64,000 nt of DNA from Antedon mediterranea (GCF_964355755.1 NC_092671.1:6893001-6957000); one strand, 5' to 3'; positions 47,189 through 60,252 are shown, counted from the stretch's first letter. The notes: generated by a model from the letters alone, not told the origin. Numbers and translations are program-made.

Positions 47189-50160
47189 TGTAGTTGTCAG
47201 CACATTCACTGCAGGATACATGGCAACGATAATTTGCAAATAAGTGTGCCATTTTAAATTTACCTACTGTATAATTAACTTTACAAATACGGCCAAACAA
47301 ATAAAATTTCACGGCTAAAATGCTGTATGAAAATGGCTTAGATCAATGATGTATTATCGAGCTAACTGCTCAAACAGAATCAGACAAGTGAATCAAGCTT
47401 AAAATGCAATGTTCATTAGAGAAACGTACACATTAGAAATCGTATATCAAACCTCTAGCCTACAGTACACAAATGATGTATGAATGAACTCTGAACAGCA
47501 ACCCTAAATGCATGAGCAAGCAACAGCATGCATTTTATATTTGTCAAAAATTGAATAAAACTGCTTATGCATAAATATTCTTTACAAATTAAATGTCGAT
47601 GGTTTAAACAAAAAATCTGGTGACACAGCAGCACAGCCAAAACTTTTGGTTTACTGTATTAAATTATTTGTAAAAATTATAATAAATTATTTGTAAAAAT
47701 TGTAATAAATTTTTTTTTTTAAACAACCTTTATAAGGCTTATTGGCAGATTATATCACTGGCTACAAAAATGACATCATCAGCCTAATTACAGATAGATA
47801 ACAACATTGATCAAATAATGATGTCAGTATCAACCGATAAGATCATGAAACATCAGGTGACATTAAACAACTACATGAATGACAGTTAGTTTAGACCATA
47901 TCACTGCCAGATAAATTACAGTATTACAAACATTAACAATGAAGGTTTAACTGAAATTATAGAAAAAAACAGTAATTATTTGAATAAAATAGTGAATTCT
48001 GACACATATGGATACATTGTTATGTCATATTAAAATGAGATTATTGGTAAACTGTATATTATCCACAAGTGGAAATGAAATTAAATGCCTATATAATCTC
48101 AACCTTATCATGTAATGTGTTTATGATATTATGCCATATTGGTTTTTATTTTACGGTTCCATTATAAAATTGAATTACTGTAGGAAGGTGTGGGTTAAAA
48201 GTTGCCATACATCTGCTTTCACATTTACAAGTCACCAAGAAATAATGTTAAAATATAGCAATATCTGTGTTTTGGCCAACTCTAACGTGAATTTAACCGA
48301 AAAATCATTTTACAATTACAGTTCAATTCATATCAGAGTTAGGCAAATCGTCTTACTACAGACGTAACTACTGGTAATTGTTATCACAATAATCAGTTAT
48401 AGTAATAGTCATTATTTTAGTAATTTTGCATGAATGTTTGAATGCCGCAAATATCAAATAAGCCCATAACTTTAAAAACCACCAACTATTGACTATCGAA
48501 AAAGTGACTGGGTATACTATAAAGATATTGTGATTTCTAACTAGATATTTGAAATACACAATTATCTAGTTTTATAATGCAAAGACCAAATTAATATCCA
48601 ACTTACTGATACTGTTATATAAATTGTGAGGGGGCAGGAATTACCAGAACCAAAAATACTTTGCACTGACTTTTTAAAGCAGTGTTTTCTTAATAATTTG
48701 TAATATTATGATTAGTGGACAAATTCTGGATGAAGTCAACCAGTACTATATGATCACAAGAATACAAAACATTGGACCAATTGGATCTAGATAATATAGG
48801 ACGACATTAGTCCTGCATTTAATATATCACCTATAAGAAAAGTAGTGAAATGTACTATATAATGTGCTTTGAATTTATTTTTTTTAAACCCATAATGAAC
48901 CAGGCATGCTCACTCTAAATTGATACCTTTCAAATAACTTCCTTATTGCTGAAAATGAAGTTTCATTTTCTTAATATCACGAAAAATTGATGATAATTAC
49001 TTTCCTTCAGGTCTAAAATTCCTTTGGAATTTAGTGAACGTTATGTTACAGCTTGGATGATAAAATGCTGTGGTGAGTAACACTTAGAATGCATAATGAG
49101 CCTGGTTGAAGGGATGTTGATTCTAGGTGTAGGTTGAAGGAAATCGCATAATAGCCTGAAATTGCAACTTAATCCATATGACGGAATCAACTCATACTAC
49201 TGATAATTTCATTGGTTTCCTCAGAAATCATCAGAGATTCCAAGATATACTATAGCAGCAATGGAGAGTGATCGTGATGCCAACTTATATATAGAATTCG
49301 CAATAGAAAACTCAAGCAATATTTTCATAATATGAAATTAAAAACATGCACGAGATTTACTATTTTACAAGGTTTGCAGTGAAAATATCTAGGTGTGCAG
49401 CACTACAGTAAAAATGGTAGACAAATTTTCCCTGTAGTGTAAATATATTCTGATAGTAATTTCATTTTACTACAGCATGCCAATGGAGCGACAATAAAAT
49501 GAGAAGGTGTGGCATATGACTCATTTCTCTTATAGATTTCCACAAACTGTACCGTATATCTCAGAATGTTTGCAACAAATATGCTATAGTAGTGCAGTGA
49601 GATTGAAGACAAAACTCCAGCCAATTACGTTATTCATAGAGAATATCAATAAGTCTATGAGAATGGTTGAAATCATTGAAGCAAGGTAGCATTTGAAACA
49701 AGTGTCGCTTCTTATTTGTTGCCACTGGTTACAAGTCTCAAATGGCCCTACTATTTCTCAAATAAAGTAGTAAAGTGTAGATTTAAATAAATGTTATGAT
49801 AGTGGATTCTGTGGTATATTATATAGGGAGGCAATCATGTACATACAGTAAGTTATAAGTATCAGTATACTATATAACTATATGATGCTGATTTATTCCA
49901 TGTGTAGTAGGCTAGTGTTAATCAAAATAATGCGTATGTCATTTGTGATAAAGCAACAGAAGTTCAATGAAAATCACATGAATGACGTATATTGTTGCCA
50001 TGATTTACTCATCTTTACATTAATGAGGCGCTGATACTGCAAGGAAATGAAAACGGCAATTATACAGCCTATAAAATGTATCACTATTTAATCCATGTGT
50101 ACGGCTAAAGAAAAACAAAAACACACGCGTAAAGTCTAGTCCATCCCATAAAGTTTTCTA

Positions 50161-53100
50161 TTACAGCTTCTGAATCTTCTCACCAACTATGACTGGGTTA
50201 TTTTTCCTAATTTCTTCTTGTCCGAGCATTCTGTAATCAAATGAACACTCATGTTTATCCGAGTACCGATGTATACTACAATAGAGACCGCCGCATCGAC
50301 ATTGAAAACCTGTGAAGAGAAAAAAAAAATTAATTAATAGCTTTTGAAAATAAAAGCCACACAATTTATCAATCTAAAGAAGATTTTGTGAACTAAATTC
50401 CCAACATCTGGAAGCATTGCGCAAAGTTATGGCTGCTAGATAGATGATAATAATAATCCTTCTATTACCGGTAGTTATTACCTAGATATCAAATCAATGT
50501 CTTACTGTACGTCAACATTTCTGATTTAGTCTCAAGAATACATTTTAAATTGTAGAAAAGAAATTGTGAATATTGAGCTACATTCGTACAATCAAAATGT
50601 ATCCAATTTTCAGAGAGTATGGCTCTATTCTCAAGTTTGTAATTTCGAACACAAAATGAGCAATTTAATTTTGTACAATGTTACTGTATGCTTTTCATGA
50701 AACAAATACTTTTATTGTTGCAATCTTCCTCACCTGTAAGTCCAACTTTCTTTCGGCATGTATTACATCTATTTTTCTTTGATTTCTTTTTACCGTCGGG
50801 TGATTCTTCTTCAGCGCAAGGCATGGCTGAATCTACGGTATCTGTGCTTACATTGGAACATGCGGTTTCTTCTAATTTTGTCTCTTCTTGACGTTCAGAT
50901 TTTTTGTTGCTGTCTCTTGAAATTGATGAGCAAATTGACATTGAGGCAGACACTGCATTACTAAGGGTGTGAGATACTGTCATATTACTGGCTGGACTTG
51001 TATTGCTAGATGCAACAGCTGAAAAACACAACAAAAAATATAATACTGTAATGCTAAATTATAACATATTCGCAATTTATTATGCAGGTGTTAAGACAGA
51101 AATCATTTTGTGTGAGAATACAGTAAGTTTTCACTGTGCATTAACTTTCTTATAATATAATAATATACTGTAATATTCCTTCTTATAGCGCTTATTGCAC
51201 AATGCTTCTAAGCGGTTCACATTAATACCCATTGCCCTTTTTATTTAAAACACGTACTGTATGAAAACATACTGCAGCTAGTAAATCAGCGCAAAGTTAG
51301 TTGTGTCTTTATCTAACCATGTACCCATTTTTTATACACCTGGGTAGAAAGAGGCAAACGTAAGTAAAGTATCTTGCCTAAGGATACAAGCAATACGGCG
51401 AGAGTTGGATTTGAACTCGCAATCAGTAATCCAACACAATGGGCCACATTATGTCATGTTCAATACCTGTTTTTATTTACAACAAAGATGTTTTCATTGT
51501 CTTTTTCTTTTGTTTATTATAATGTTGTAATTTTAATCTTTTTGTATCAGATAATAACAATACTTCGTGGTTAATTGTTCTTCAAATTAATTGTTTCCTG
51601 TACAGAAGTTGAATATTGACAAAGGACACTACTAGCTACACTTACTACAGTATATCATCTTTTATTACGTTACCCATTTTTAACACTTAAGTCTTAGCAA
51701 TGGATTTAATATTGTTGTTTATGTTTTTTATAAATATGATAATTATGTTGTTTTGATTTCTTTGGGCTTGTAATACTAGTTTTTAATGTTGTAGCCTTGA
51801 ATAAGTATTAAATACTACACTAAATAACCTATAAATAACTTATGGATAAGGTTGTTGGCATTTATTCAAAAGCTAATATTATTGGGCGGTTGACTCAACA
51901 TAACATTTAATTACTGTACAGAACATGTAAAAATTGAATAGAAATTAATGAAATAATTTTTTTAAATAATTCGGCATTATAAAGAACTGTTTAGAATGCA
52001 CTTATTATACTGTACAACATTGATTCTTGTACAGACTTCAAACCAGTAATTTTTTGGAACAAAAGTTCAAATACCTCTTTGACCTTGAACAATGAGTAAA
52101 ATATCAACTAGGTCGTGTTCGTACGGTGGTTAAAATAAGCGCTTAATTTCACCCATGCCTCGGGTTATAAATTGAGCGTTGTTCGTACTTGAAATATTTA
52201 ACCGCTTAAATGCTTAATCGACGAATCACAAACCGGAAATTACGTTTTAAGGTCAGTTGTCTTTACAACCTACGACCCCATTTTCGCACGCTAGTTTCGT
52301 GTTGTATATTTTTTACTCGCGATCTTTCTTTACAATAACAATTACTTGCTACCTTTTACACTGCTTATCCTTGCGACAAACCTTATGCCTCTTAACGCCG
52401 ATAATCCTGCCGAAATATGCCTTCTCCTGACGACCATTATTTTACTCATTGACGAAGAATTTGAGCCCAATGTTACACGACGGAAACACCACCGACCAGC
52501 GGCTCCCCGACCAGCTAGGCCTACTAAGCGGTCTACACCAACAAGGACAGCACCAGCTGACGATCGCTCTCGAAGCGTGTATGGAAGAGCTTCGTAGGAG
52601 AAATGACGGGCCTAGGCAGCGAACGTTTGTCAAAATTTGACACATTGCCTCTATCGGAGATTTATTATCCTCGAAGGCCGAGTATAATTGGATTATCGCT
52701 GAAATAACCTGCAAATTTGGTGAACATTTTACCTCGAATTTTTTGTAGCCTGAGGCAAAAGTTAATTGGATCACGCGAACGGAAATCGGGAATAAGCTGG
52801 TATTTTCAACCCCTACGAACAGGCCCCTAGACAATGTCCTTGCCCACATTGAGTGAGTGTCTACTGAATTTAAAAATATCCACTCATCATCATATAGTAC
52901 TGAGTGTAAACAAGACTAAATATTCACTCACAAGGGAGAATGACAAATCGAATTCTAAGAAGAAACTCCTGATAGTAAAGTATTTAATATCAGTTTATTG
53001 CTGTAACTGTATAGTGTACACTATCATTAAACTGTAGCACAGGACCTTTTTATACTGCCAGAATATCTGATTATTAAATTTTCATGAATAATTAATATTT

Positions 53101-54852
53101 TACAGTAAATATTGACTATTTTTGGACTGTAGCTAAACTAAGATATCCTGTAAGTAACTGATTAAAAAAAATCAATCAATTGGGTGTTAAAGCTTGATAG
53201 AAACAACTGATCACAGTTACTGTACAAACAAAAAATTGTTTGACCATTTGAACTATGTTGTGGGCAGTGTACAGTACACTATGCCTCGGTCAACAATGGT
53301 TTGACTGCAAAATAATATCGTACAGTAATATTACAGGAAAATTTAAATTTTCTGAAGTCAAAACAGGTCAAGTACAGTATAAACTTAACTTAAACTAGGA
53401 TATAACACAGAAATTATACAATTCAAAATAAAAGATGACTAACAATAACATTAACAATAACATAATAATTGACTGTAATAATAAATATTGAAAAGCTTTT
53501 CACTGTTTTGGCTATACTGTAGAGTAGAGTATAATGTAAAAGTACACTGTACAGTACAGTAGATGGCGACGCCACCAGCTAGAAATCATTAAGAAGCTAA
53601 TTGAAATGTTATTAGAGCCCACAAAACTCAATCATAGTGAAAGCATCAACAAAAAAGAAGTATGGAATATTATTATTACTATCAGGCCTAGTTATGTTAT
53701 GCTAAGGCAGATGGATTGTTATTACCCAGCTGTTTCATGACATGACTGCTGCTGACTGCTGCCCTAGAAAACAAGCATGCATAATGAGAACTAGAATTGA
53801 AAATTATGTATTTTTATTAGGAAGCAGGATGTTTCTCCATTACTCAACTCCAGTACATTTTTATATAATATGGATACAACAGAAATCAAAAACTTTACAC
53901 TGGAAAGTGGTATAAACAAAATTGGGGAAATTAAAATTAGTTATCGCATCCAGGATTTTCAATGTTATTTTATTGAGGGGCGTGTTTTTTGCTGTTATAG
54001 CTATTATATTACTAGTTACTTATTATATTATTTGACATAGTGTAGTGTACAGTATCAAACATGAGTACAGTATGAGAGTATAGCAGTCCAGTCGCCATGC
54101 TTTACACAAAATACAGTAGTACAGTACAAAGGAAAGTGACGAGTGATCATGTAATTTTAATTTTGATTACTGATGACTTACTGTACAGTACATACATACA
54201 GTAGTTCAATGTATTAACACTAAAACAGTGTTACAAGGTATTTAATCATAGTAGTGGAGCTGTACTGTAGCTTGGTGGTTAATGTGCTTGCCTTCCAATC
54301 CTAAGGTCCGGGGTTTAATCCAGACATACTGTAGTCCAATGTCTTAAATCGCGACTACAGTATTTTAACTCCACTACCTACTGTAGTGTAAGCCTCAAAT
54401 GAGACTTAGTTTATAAGCACGATAAAATATTAAATAGTTTATCCATGTTGTGTAATTGGCGAGTTACTTGCTGTTGGATACATACAGTACAGTATGAAAT
54501 AAAACAAATTTGTAAAAACCGGGGTTCCATCAGAATGATGTTGTTTGTACAGTACAGTATCTATCGAACACATGTTTTTTTACCCAAAAACAAACACAGT
54601 GTGTGACATGAAAATCCTTAAATATCATACAGTACTGTATATTTGTTTAAAGCGCCTTCAATTTCAAATAAAAAGCCTCTTCCTAATCTTACCATGTAAT
54701 GTTTGTACTGGAGAATTTTGTTTTTTCCTCAGGTGATCTTTGAAGCATTTTGAACACATTCCTTCTGATGCAGCATTACCATAGAAACCGCAGCCATTCC
54801 GACATAAATTAGACGGACTCATTTCTTTACTTCCATTACCGCTATCCATCAT
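50161..54852 (-). CDS. ZFAND5/6-like: A20/AN1 zinc-finger protein (ZFAND5/6-like)
   Basis: Small ubiquitin-binding stress protein linked to proteasome function in mammals (family knowledge). Coding exons, all minus: 54693-54852, 50734-51018, 50161-50309; 197 aa against 208-213 in human paralogues. The N-terminal A20 finger has C17, C21, C33 and C36 ([23 protein letters not shown]). A serine-, lysine- and glutamate-rich linker follows. The C-terminal AN1 finger is [14 protein letters not shown] then [20 protein letters not shown], with C138, C141, C152, C154, C159, H162, H168 and C170. The protein ends [12 protein letters not shown], as in the family. The start is the first ATG of the exon (two in tandem); an acceptor just upstream implies a non-coding first exon, perhaps at 57.3 kb. 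ZFAND5 and ZFAND6 arose within vertebrates, so a single co-orthologue is expected. Confidence 0.93.
51355..51445 (-). mobile_element. SINE fragment, minus strand
   Basis: On the minus strand it has GAGTTCAAATCC, a good B box, then TATCCTTAGGCAAGATACTT and, further on, CCAGGTGTATAAAAAATGGG. This order is typical of animal tRNA-derived SINE2 elements. In an intron of the A20/AN1 gene. Confidence 0.65.
52108..52830. mobile_element. Harbinger-like non-autonomous DNA transposon
   Basis: Left end CTAGGTCGTGTTCGTACGG; right end (inverted) CTAGGGGCCTGTTCGTAGGG; matching continues to AAAATA, about 30 bp. It is 723 bp, GC-richer than its surroundings, with an 83-codon frame rich in proline and arginine that I do not recognise. 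It lies in the first coding intron of the A20/AN1 gene. The CTAG-like border and GGGCCTGTTC end suggest PIF/Harbinger relatives (inference). Confidence 0.65.
54256..54430 (+). mobile_element. tRNA-derived SINE, copy 3
   Basis: TAGCTTGGTGGTTAATGTGC gives an A-box-like start and GGTTTAATCCA a decayed B box. CTTCCAATCCTAAGGTCC aligns with copies 1 and 2. Intron of the A20/AN1 gene. Confidence 0.65.
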
Positions 54853-56136
54853 CAGTCCTGGTTGCTGCACCTAGTATAATAATCATTGACAATTATTTTA
54901 CTGAAAGTTTGGACTTCACACTGTAGTACAGTAGATTTGTTTTAATTTGTTTAAAATTAATTGCTATTTTAACTATTGTACCTAAATTTACTATTGTTAC
55001 TTGAAAGGTAAACAGAGTAGTTGACAGTTGGCCACCTACAGTTGAATACCTAGTGTACTGTATTTTTTTTTTTATCAAAATACATTTCCTCCAAAAGAGG
55101 TTATATTATTAGAGAGCAAATTGCGATTTAAACAATAGAACAAAGGCATGATGGTACAGTACTGCTGGTTGGTTCCTGTTTACTATACAGTAGTTGAAAA
55201 AGAACAAAGACACCTAGTAGAACTATTCAGTAAAAAAAAGAATTAATTTAAATAATTTTGTAATTTGTATACAGTACAGTATACTAAGTTTTATAATTGT
55301 AAGGATAAACTAAGGTACGGTACAGTACAGTAGTACTGAAGGATAATTTAAAAACTCCAATTGTGGGGTTAAAAAAGATTATGTCATCAATGGCTTGCTG
55401 TTACAGTACCCACATCACAATTTTTAGAGAGGTTGGAATTTTATAATGTTATAGTGATACCATTGTACAGTTACAGGTACCAAATTTTTCTTCTGGTCCC
55501 TTAATTAATAATGTGTGGTACTCCATGTTATATTTGTAGGCATTTGTATAGTCGATGTTTTTAACTAATTAAAAATTGTATAAACCGAGACTGCAGTACA
55601 GTACATTGATCTTTTCTTAGATGGGGTGGTTTTTAGGTTAAGTTGGATAAAGTTATAGACTGTTACAGTTTAAATGCTGGCAGTGGTTAAGTGGTTTTAC
55701 TCATTTAAAAATACATTAATTATTATTCAAATTGTTCAAGGGCAAATTAAAGTAATTTGCAGAAACAATACTTTTTATTATCCAGGATTTCCCTTGTTCT
55801 GGCTAAAAAATCAGAAAAAAAAAACAAAGAACCAATGGTCCAGTAGTATCAGACAAACATCATTACTTTGTTTGCATGATATGGATGGGTGCATTTTTCT
55901 CAATCTGTGTCTGGTCAACAAGGACACACTATGTCCAGTATGTTAATGCAAAGCTGCTTACATTTATCCTATCCAATTTGTTAGTCAGACTATAATATTC
56001 TGTTACATAACATTGCGGTTTTCACACTCTACTCTTTTTATTGAAGTTAAATCATGGAAGAATCTAAACCTGGTTTAAAAACAGTCAATTAAGCACGTAG
56101 CCTGGAGATTTACACAGGTTTTTGTTTGTTTTTTTT

Positions 56137-56154
56137 GGGGGGGGGGGGGGGGGG
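56137..56154 (+). repeat. G homopolymer (18 bases)
   Basis: An uninterrupted run of 18 G preceded by T-rich sequence. It could form a G-quadruplex and is a likely place for sequencing-length error. Confidence 0.95.
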
Positions 56155-56438
56155 TGGTTGGCTATAGTATAGGGGATTTTACCGTGTTGGTTTAACATCC
56201 GGAAATTCAAACATCCGATACATTACCCCCATTGTTTGTAGTCTGGTGGCAAGATATGTACAGTACTGTATGTTGTTTATCTAACATTTACATTCTGAAA
56301 CCTACCATACCAGTTACATCATGTACCTTTATTGGAGGAAAATAAATTCAATAGAGTAGACCAATCTTGCTGTTGCCATCATACAATCAAAACCATCCCC
56401 CAAAATTTCAAAGCTGCCATAGGCTACTTATGTAAGTA

Positions 56439-56620
56439 AAGCTTGGTTCCCACTAGAACGTAACGCAAGGACGTAAACGCAACGCAAGCGTTTTAACCAA
56501 TGACAAGCGAAGTTATAGACAGTTAGCAATCACAAGCGAATAAGCCATCGCTTGTGATTGGTCAATTCACTTGCGTTGCGTTACGTCCTTGTGTTGCGTC
56601 GCCAGTGGGAACCACGCTTT
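56439..56620. mobile_element. MITE family C, copy 2
   Basis: AAGCTTGGTTCCCACTAG at the left pairs with CCAGTGGGAACCACGCTT at the right, bordered by TA. The interior has further pairing (ACGTAACGCAAGGACG with TTGCGTTACGTCCTTG). Confidence 0.88.
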
Positions 56621-57317
56621 AGCTGTTAAGTTAGTGTTACAACTACTAGGCTAGGGTCTAGGTTAATTGGATTGATTTTAATATCTTAAATTTATAAATA
56701 ACACACAAGACTCAAACAAGTTTGTGTAAAAAGGTAAACAATTATAAACATAATATGTTAATTAATTAATAAAAAGAAAAGTAAGAATTGGCAATACACT
56801 GCAGAACAATGACCCAGCAAAACTGAACGCCATCAATCGGTTGTGTGATTGCCAATCAATTTCAACCAATGAATGACTGGTGTGGTATGAATGTGAGGGT
56901 AGCCAGGCCACGTAAGGTTGTCATTGTTTAGGCCTAGCCTAAAGGCCTAGGCCTAGAGTATTCCATCACTTTAGATCAAATAAACACAGTTTACTATTAA
57001 GTGTTGGTAAGTTTTAAATTATGGCTTTAACACGAAAACAAGTAATAAAGTTATTGACGTAATACATTAAACATCTTACGAAGTGTGTATGTTGTTGTGT
57101 TTCTAAAAACAAGACACTGTTTTGTCGTTAGGTATCGTCATCTCTCCTGTGTGATGTTGACGTGTTTGTTTGGACCATTCCAGAAAGTAGAGATAAATAA
57201 CACAAACATTTCCTTTTAGAAATCACCTTCATGCTCAACAGAAAACCCTAAAAATGATACTACATAAAGAATAAATATTCTTGTATTCGTAAAATCATTT
57301 ATAAGTATTTAACTTAC

Positions 57318-57540
57318 CAAGAAATATTAAAAAATAGATATATTCCAAGACGTATCGTCTATAAAATTCCGTGTTTCTCTGCCTTTGATCTCTCTCTGGT
57401 TATCAAGCTTATAGAAATCATGTGACATTATACGTGGTTGCCGATTGGATAAAGTGTAGGGGACACAATGGCTTTGTGACGTCATAGACAGGGCACCTCC
57501 CGTGTTTTCTTCGTTGACGAAAAACCCGGAAGAAAGTCCG
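57318..57540 (-). other. Possible non-coding first exon of the A20/AN1 gene
   Basis: On the minus strand a strong donor, TTCTTG-GTAAGTT, ends a segment at 57318. Upstream is a CpG-containing stretch (ACGTATCGTCTATAA inverse, CCGTG, GTGACGTCA at about 57477) typical of a promoter. No coding frame is needed, because an acceptor precedes the first coding exon at 54870. The 5' limit is a guess. Confidence 0.35.
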
Positions 57541-57952
57541 ATTAGAAATGTGTCATAACAAATTTGTTCATTGTTTTCACCCACGGATTTTGTTTGTTAA
57601 TGGTACTAACCATATCAATCCATTTAGACATATTTATACTTTTACAGAACAATGATTGAAAGCAATCTTTATAGGTTAAAATGATGAGGAGAAAAGTAAT
57701 CAATCCCCTCAATCAAATGATGATTTTATTCATTGCAATGAATCATTAAAAAAAAAATTGGGAGGGGGAGGGGATAAAAATTGCAAGGAAGGCTAAAACT
57801 TATAGGCCTACCCGGGTCCGACCCGAGCCTTGCTGACAGTAGGCCTAATTGTAGGGACTCTACCATGACGACGTCCCTTTTAACAAACTGTATTTTTAAT
57901 CATCGTATTAACTCTCAGCGGGTGCGTTTATTGTTCAGGAGGGTTTTAGGTG

Positions 57953-57975
57953 CGGGGGTAGGAGGGGAGGGGGGG
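57953..57975 (+). other. Potential G-quadruplex
   Basis: GGGGG, TAGGA, GGGG, A, GGGGGGG, with a further GGG upstream at 57940, fits a four-tract G-quadruplex with one longer loop. G-rich runs also occur at 57.76 kb. Confidence 0.5.
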
Positions 57976-58679
57976 ATGTTTATATTTTTGAGAAATATGG
58001 TAGGCCTATATATATTATATATGAAAAAAACCAAATACAATTCAATTGATACCAAGAAGTGAACAGTACAAATGGTATCACAAATGCTTGGTAAAGTAGA
58101 TCACGTCAATCAATAAACTACTAAAAATAGAAATGTGTTGTAATACAATATTGTGTGTTTATGCATGTGGCGGGACGTTTATTCGAGGAAATAAATTATT
58201 ACATTATAGATATATATATATTATTAAAATAATTATGTTTTATTGGAGGGAAGGCGGTGGGGTAGACGTTTTTTGAGGGAGGTATTTATTCAAAGCGGGG
58301 CCATTTCAAGACCAAGATTTAATGTCAATTCATCGTCCCGCCGACCAAATTACTTTTTTTTAAATAAATCATGAGACAATATACAAGATCAAATCAAAAA
58401 ATTAATTTCATTTGCAGATATTACCGTACAGAGGGCAGTATTCTGCGTAAATTTAGACTACTGTATGTGAATAGTTACACTTACACAATGAGCTTATGAC
58501 ACTAATCGCAATAGGCTATTTATCAAATTAAATTGTGTCTTAAATCAATTTATTTTAATCATACTGCCATATGTTTGTATAGCATTACATAGTTTACATT
58601 ACAATTCCGTTGAAACCTCTATTGATACTGTAATAAATAATATTGTAATAATAAATCAGAAAGGAATTCGGAAGACTCG

Positions 58680-58983
58680 CCTATTGAGGGCTCATATCTA
58701 AAATTAAAATTAAGGGAGTAAAAGAATTAAACGAAGGAGACTAAAATGGTATGGACACATAATTAGATTACCGGATGATACCCCAATCAAACAAACAATG
58801 AAGGAAACTAACAGGAAAGTAAAACGACCCGTAGGAAGACCAAGAAATAACTGGATGAATCAAATAAAGAAAGACTTACAAGGACTAGTAGACACTAACA
58901 CAATAACAAACCATCCTGCCATAAACAGGAAAAAATGGAAACAAATTGTGGAAAGCGTAATGTCGGAAGACGGAAAACGTTAG
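58680..58983 (+). pseudogene. Non-LTR retrotransposon C-terminal fragment, type 1
   Basis: The translated segment has RRRLKWYGHIIRLPDD, then RPVGRPRNNWMNQIKKDLQG and NRKKWKQIVES, the typical C-terminus of a LINE polyprotein after the reverse transcriptase domain. The first part has stop codons, so it is decayed. The element is 5'-truncated. Confidence 0.8.
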
Positions 58984-59251
58984 CAGAGATCTAAAATTCT
59001 ATGACGTTCGTAATTCGTATTAGGTCCTCTTTTTAGAATGGAAAAGGGGCCTTAGATGGCATTGAACATCCTCTTTTTAAAACTGATCACACTGGGGAGA
59101 GACTTAATTAATTATCTATTGTAAGATGCTAAAGTTACATTGCGTTAATAATTTCTATTGTTAAGTTGTCTATTGTTTTCAAACATATTTGTCTTGTTAA
59201 GACTTGCAAACTCTGAATCTTAACTTTTTTATCGTGGTGAGGTGAATCCAC

Positions 59252-59272
59252 CAGGGAGTTCTAAACTCCCTG
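59252..59272. mobile_element. Tiny palindromic insert, CAGGGA type (21 bp)
   Basis: CAGGGAGTT, three bases, AACTCCCTG. It is flanked by the perfect repeat AATCCAC (59245-59251 and 59273-59279). It differs from the 31.07-kb copy by one loop base. Confidence 0.85.
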
Positions 59273-59345
59273 AATCCACACTGTTACCTAAGGACTAAGG
59301 TCGACACGACAGTGTGCTTACAGCGAAAAGTACACTTACAGAAGC

Positions 59346-59418
59346 ATGATGAATTTTTTGTCGGATTTAATTAAGAAAATTGATACTCCAAATGGATGGA
59401 TACAAAGCGTTGTAAAAG
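59346..59418 (+). CDS. Candidate first coding exon of an unknown plus-strand gene
   Basis: An acceptor-like CACTTACAG is followed by ATGATG, and the frame reads MMNFLSDLIKKIDTP then NGWIQSVVK up to a donor AAAAG-GTAGGC. The amphipathic start looks like protein rather than chance, but I do not recognise it, and no confident downstream exon is in the window. Confidence 0.3.
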
Positions 59419-59679
59419 GTAGGCCTATCAACAATTTTCTCAAGTAATCTATATAATAGCACATTTAGTTTCTCATCTTGTGTTTTTGTTCTTATATAGG
59501 GCCGGCCTAATATAACTTAAACTATAGATATTTTATAGATGTTATCAGTCCATTTGTTCATAATTTGGCTCTAAATTAATTCGAGTGTTTTATACTGTAA
59601 TTTATATGAGAAATTTCCCGCATGAAAATAAGGTAAATAGCTCCGGTAAAATCCCAATTAGGTACCTGGGTACTTTTAT

Positions 59680-60252
59680 GATTATATCTCGGATTGATGA
59701 GGATTGTGGTGTTGAAAGTTATTAGTTGTTATGTTGGTGACATAGGATGGTACTCAATTGCCACTATACATAACAACTTTAGAATAAAATATTTCCAACG
59801 GTTGAAGAACTTAGATGATGATAGGTGGCCACGTCTACTCTTCAAAGCAATCATGCAAAATCAAAATAACCTGAAATGGAAGTGGCTAAGCCATATTCGA
59901 TGCCTACTTTCAAAATACAATTTGTGTAATTATTTTAATATAGATCCATCAGTTGACCTTTCGCTAGATTTTATGCCAGTAAATTGTAATAATGTTCTGA
60001 ATTAAATAATATTAGGTATAAGGTGTTTGATGAAATTAAAAATTCTTTATATGAAAACAATCTACAAGAGTAGGCCTACTGGGACATATTTACAAATTGT
60101 TCCGCTGACCTACAGTAAAACTTCACTATTTACTTGATGATTTATTTTCTGAGAATGCCATACTTGGTTCAATTTTTGACAAGTTTTGTAAGATATATTT
60201 AAAAGACTCTTGGAAAAAACGAACTGAAATTTTAAATAAACCCTGCAAATAA
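59680..60252 (+). pseudogene. Non-LTR retrotransposon C-terminal fragment, type 2
   Basis: Contains YVGDIGWYSIATIH, then FRIKYFQRLKNLDDDRWPRL and KWKWLSHIRCLLSKYNL, resembling the region after reverse transcriptase in CR1- or jockey-like LINEs. Stops and frameshifts interrupt it further on. It is a different family from the fragment at 58.7 kb. Confidence 0.6.

Larger units (their letters stand above)
39546..50160. other. Large intergenic region with mobile-element remnants
   Basis: About 10.6 kb without a recognisable gene. The left part is presumably the 3' untranslated region of the four-TM gene. The right part (perhaps 47-50.16 kb) may be the long 3' untranslated region of the minus-strand A20/AN1 gene. 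Around 42.7-43.5 kb the sequence is richer in CpG, with CTATATATA near 42.74 kb, which could be a promoter, but no exon follows that I can support. Separate elements are listed. Confidence 0.5.
54853..57317. other. Upstream region of the A20/AN1 gene
   Basis: Probably a 5' intron of the A20/AN1 gene. It is rich in the self-complementary word family TACAGTACTGTA and contains a MITE of family C and an 18-base G run. No coding exon is visible. Confidence 0.4.
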
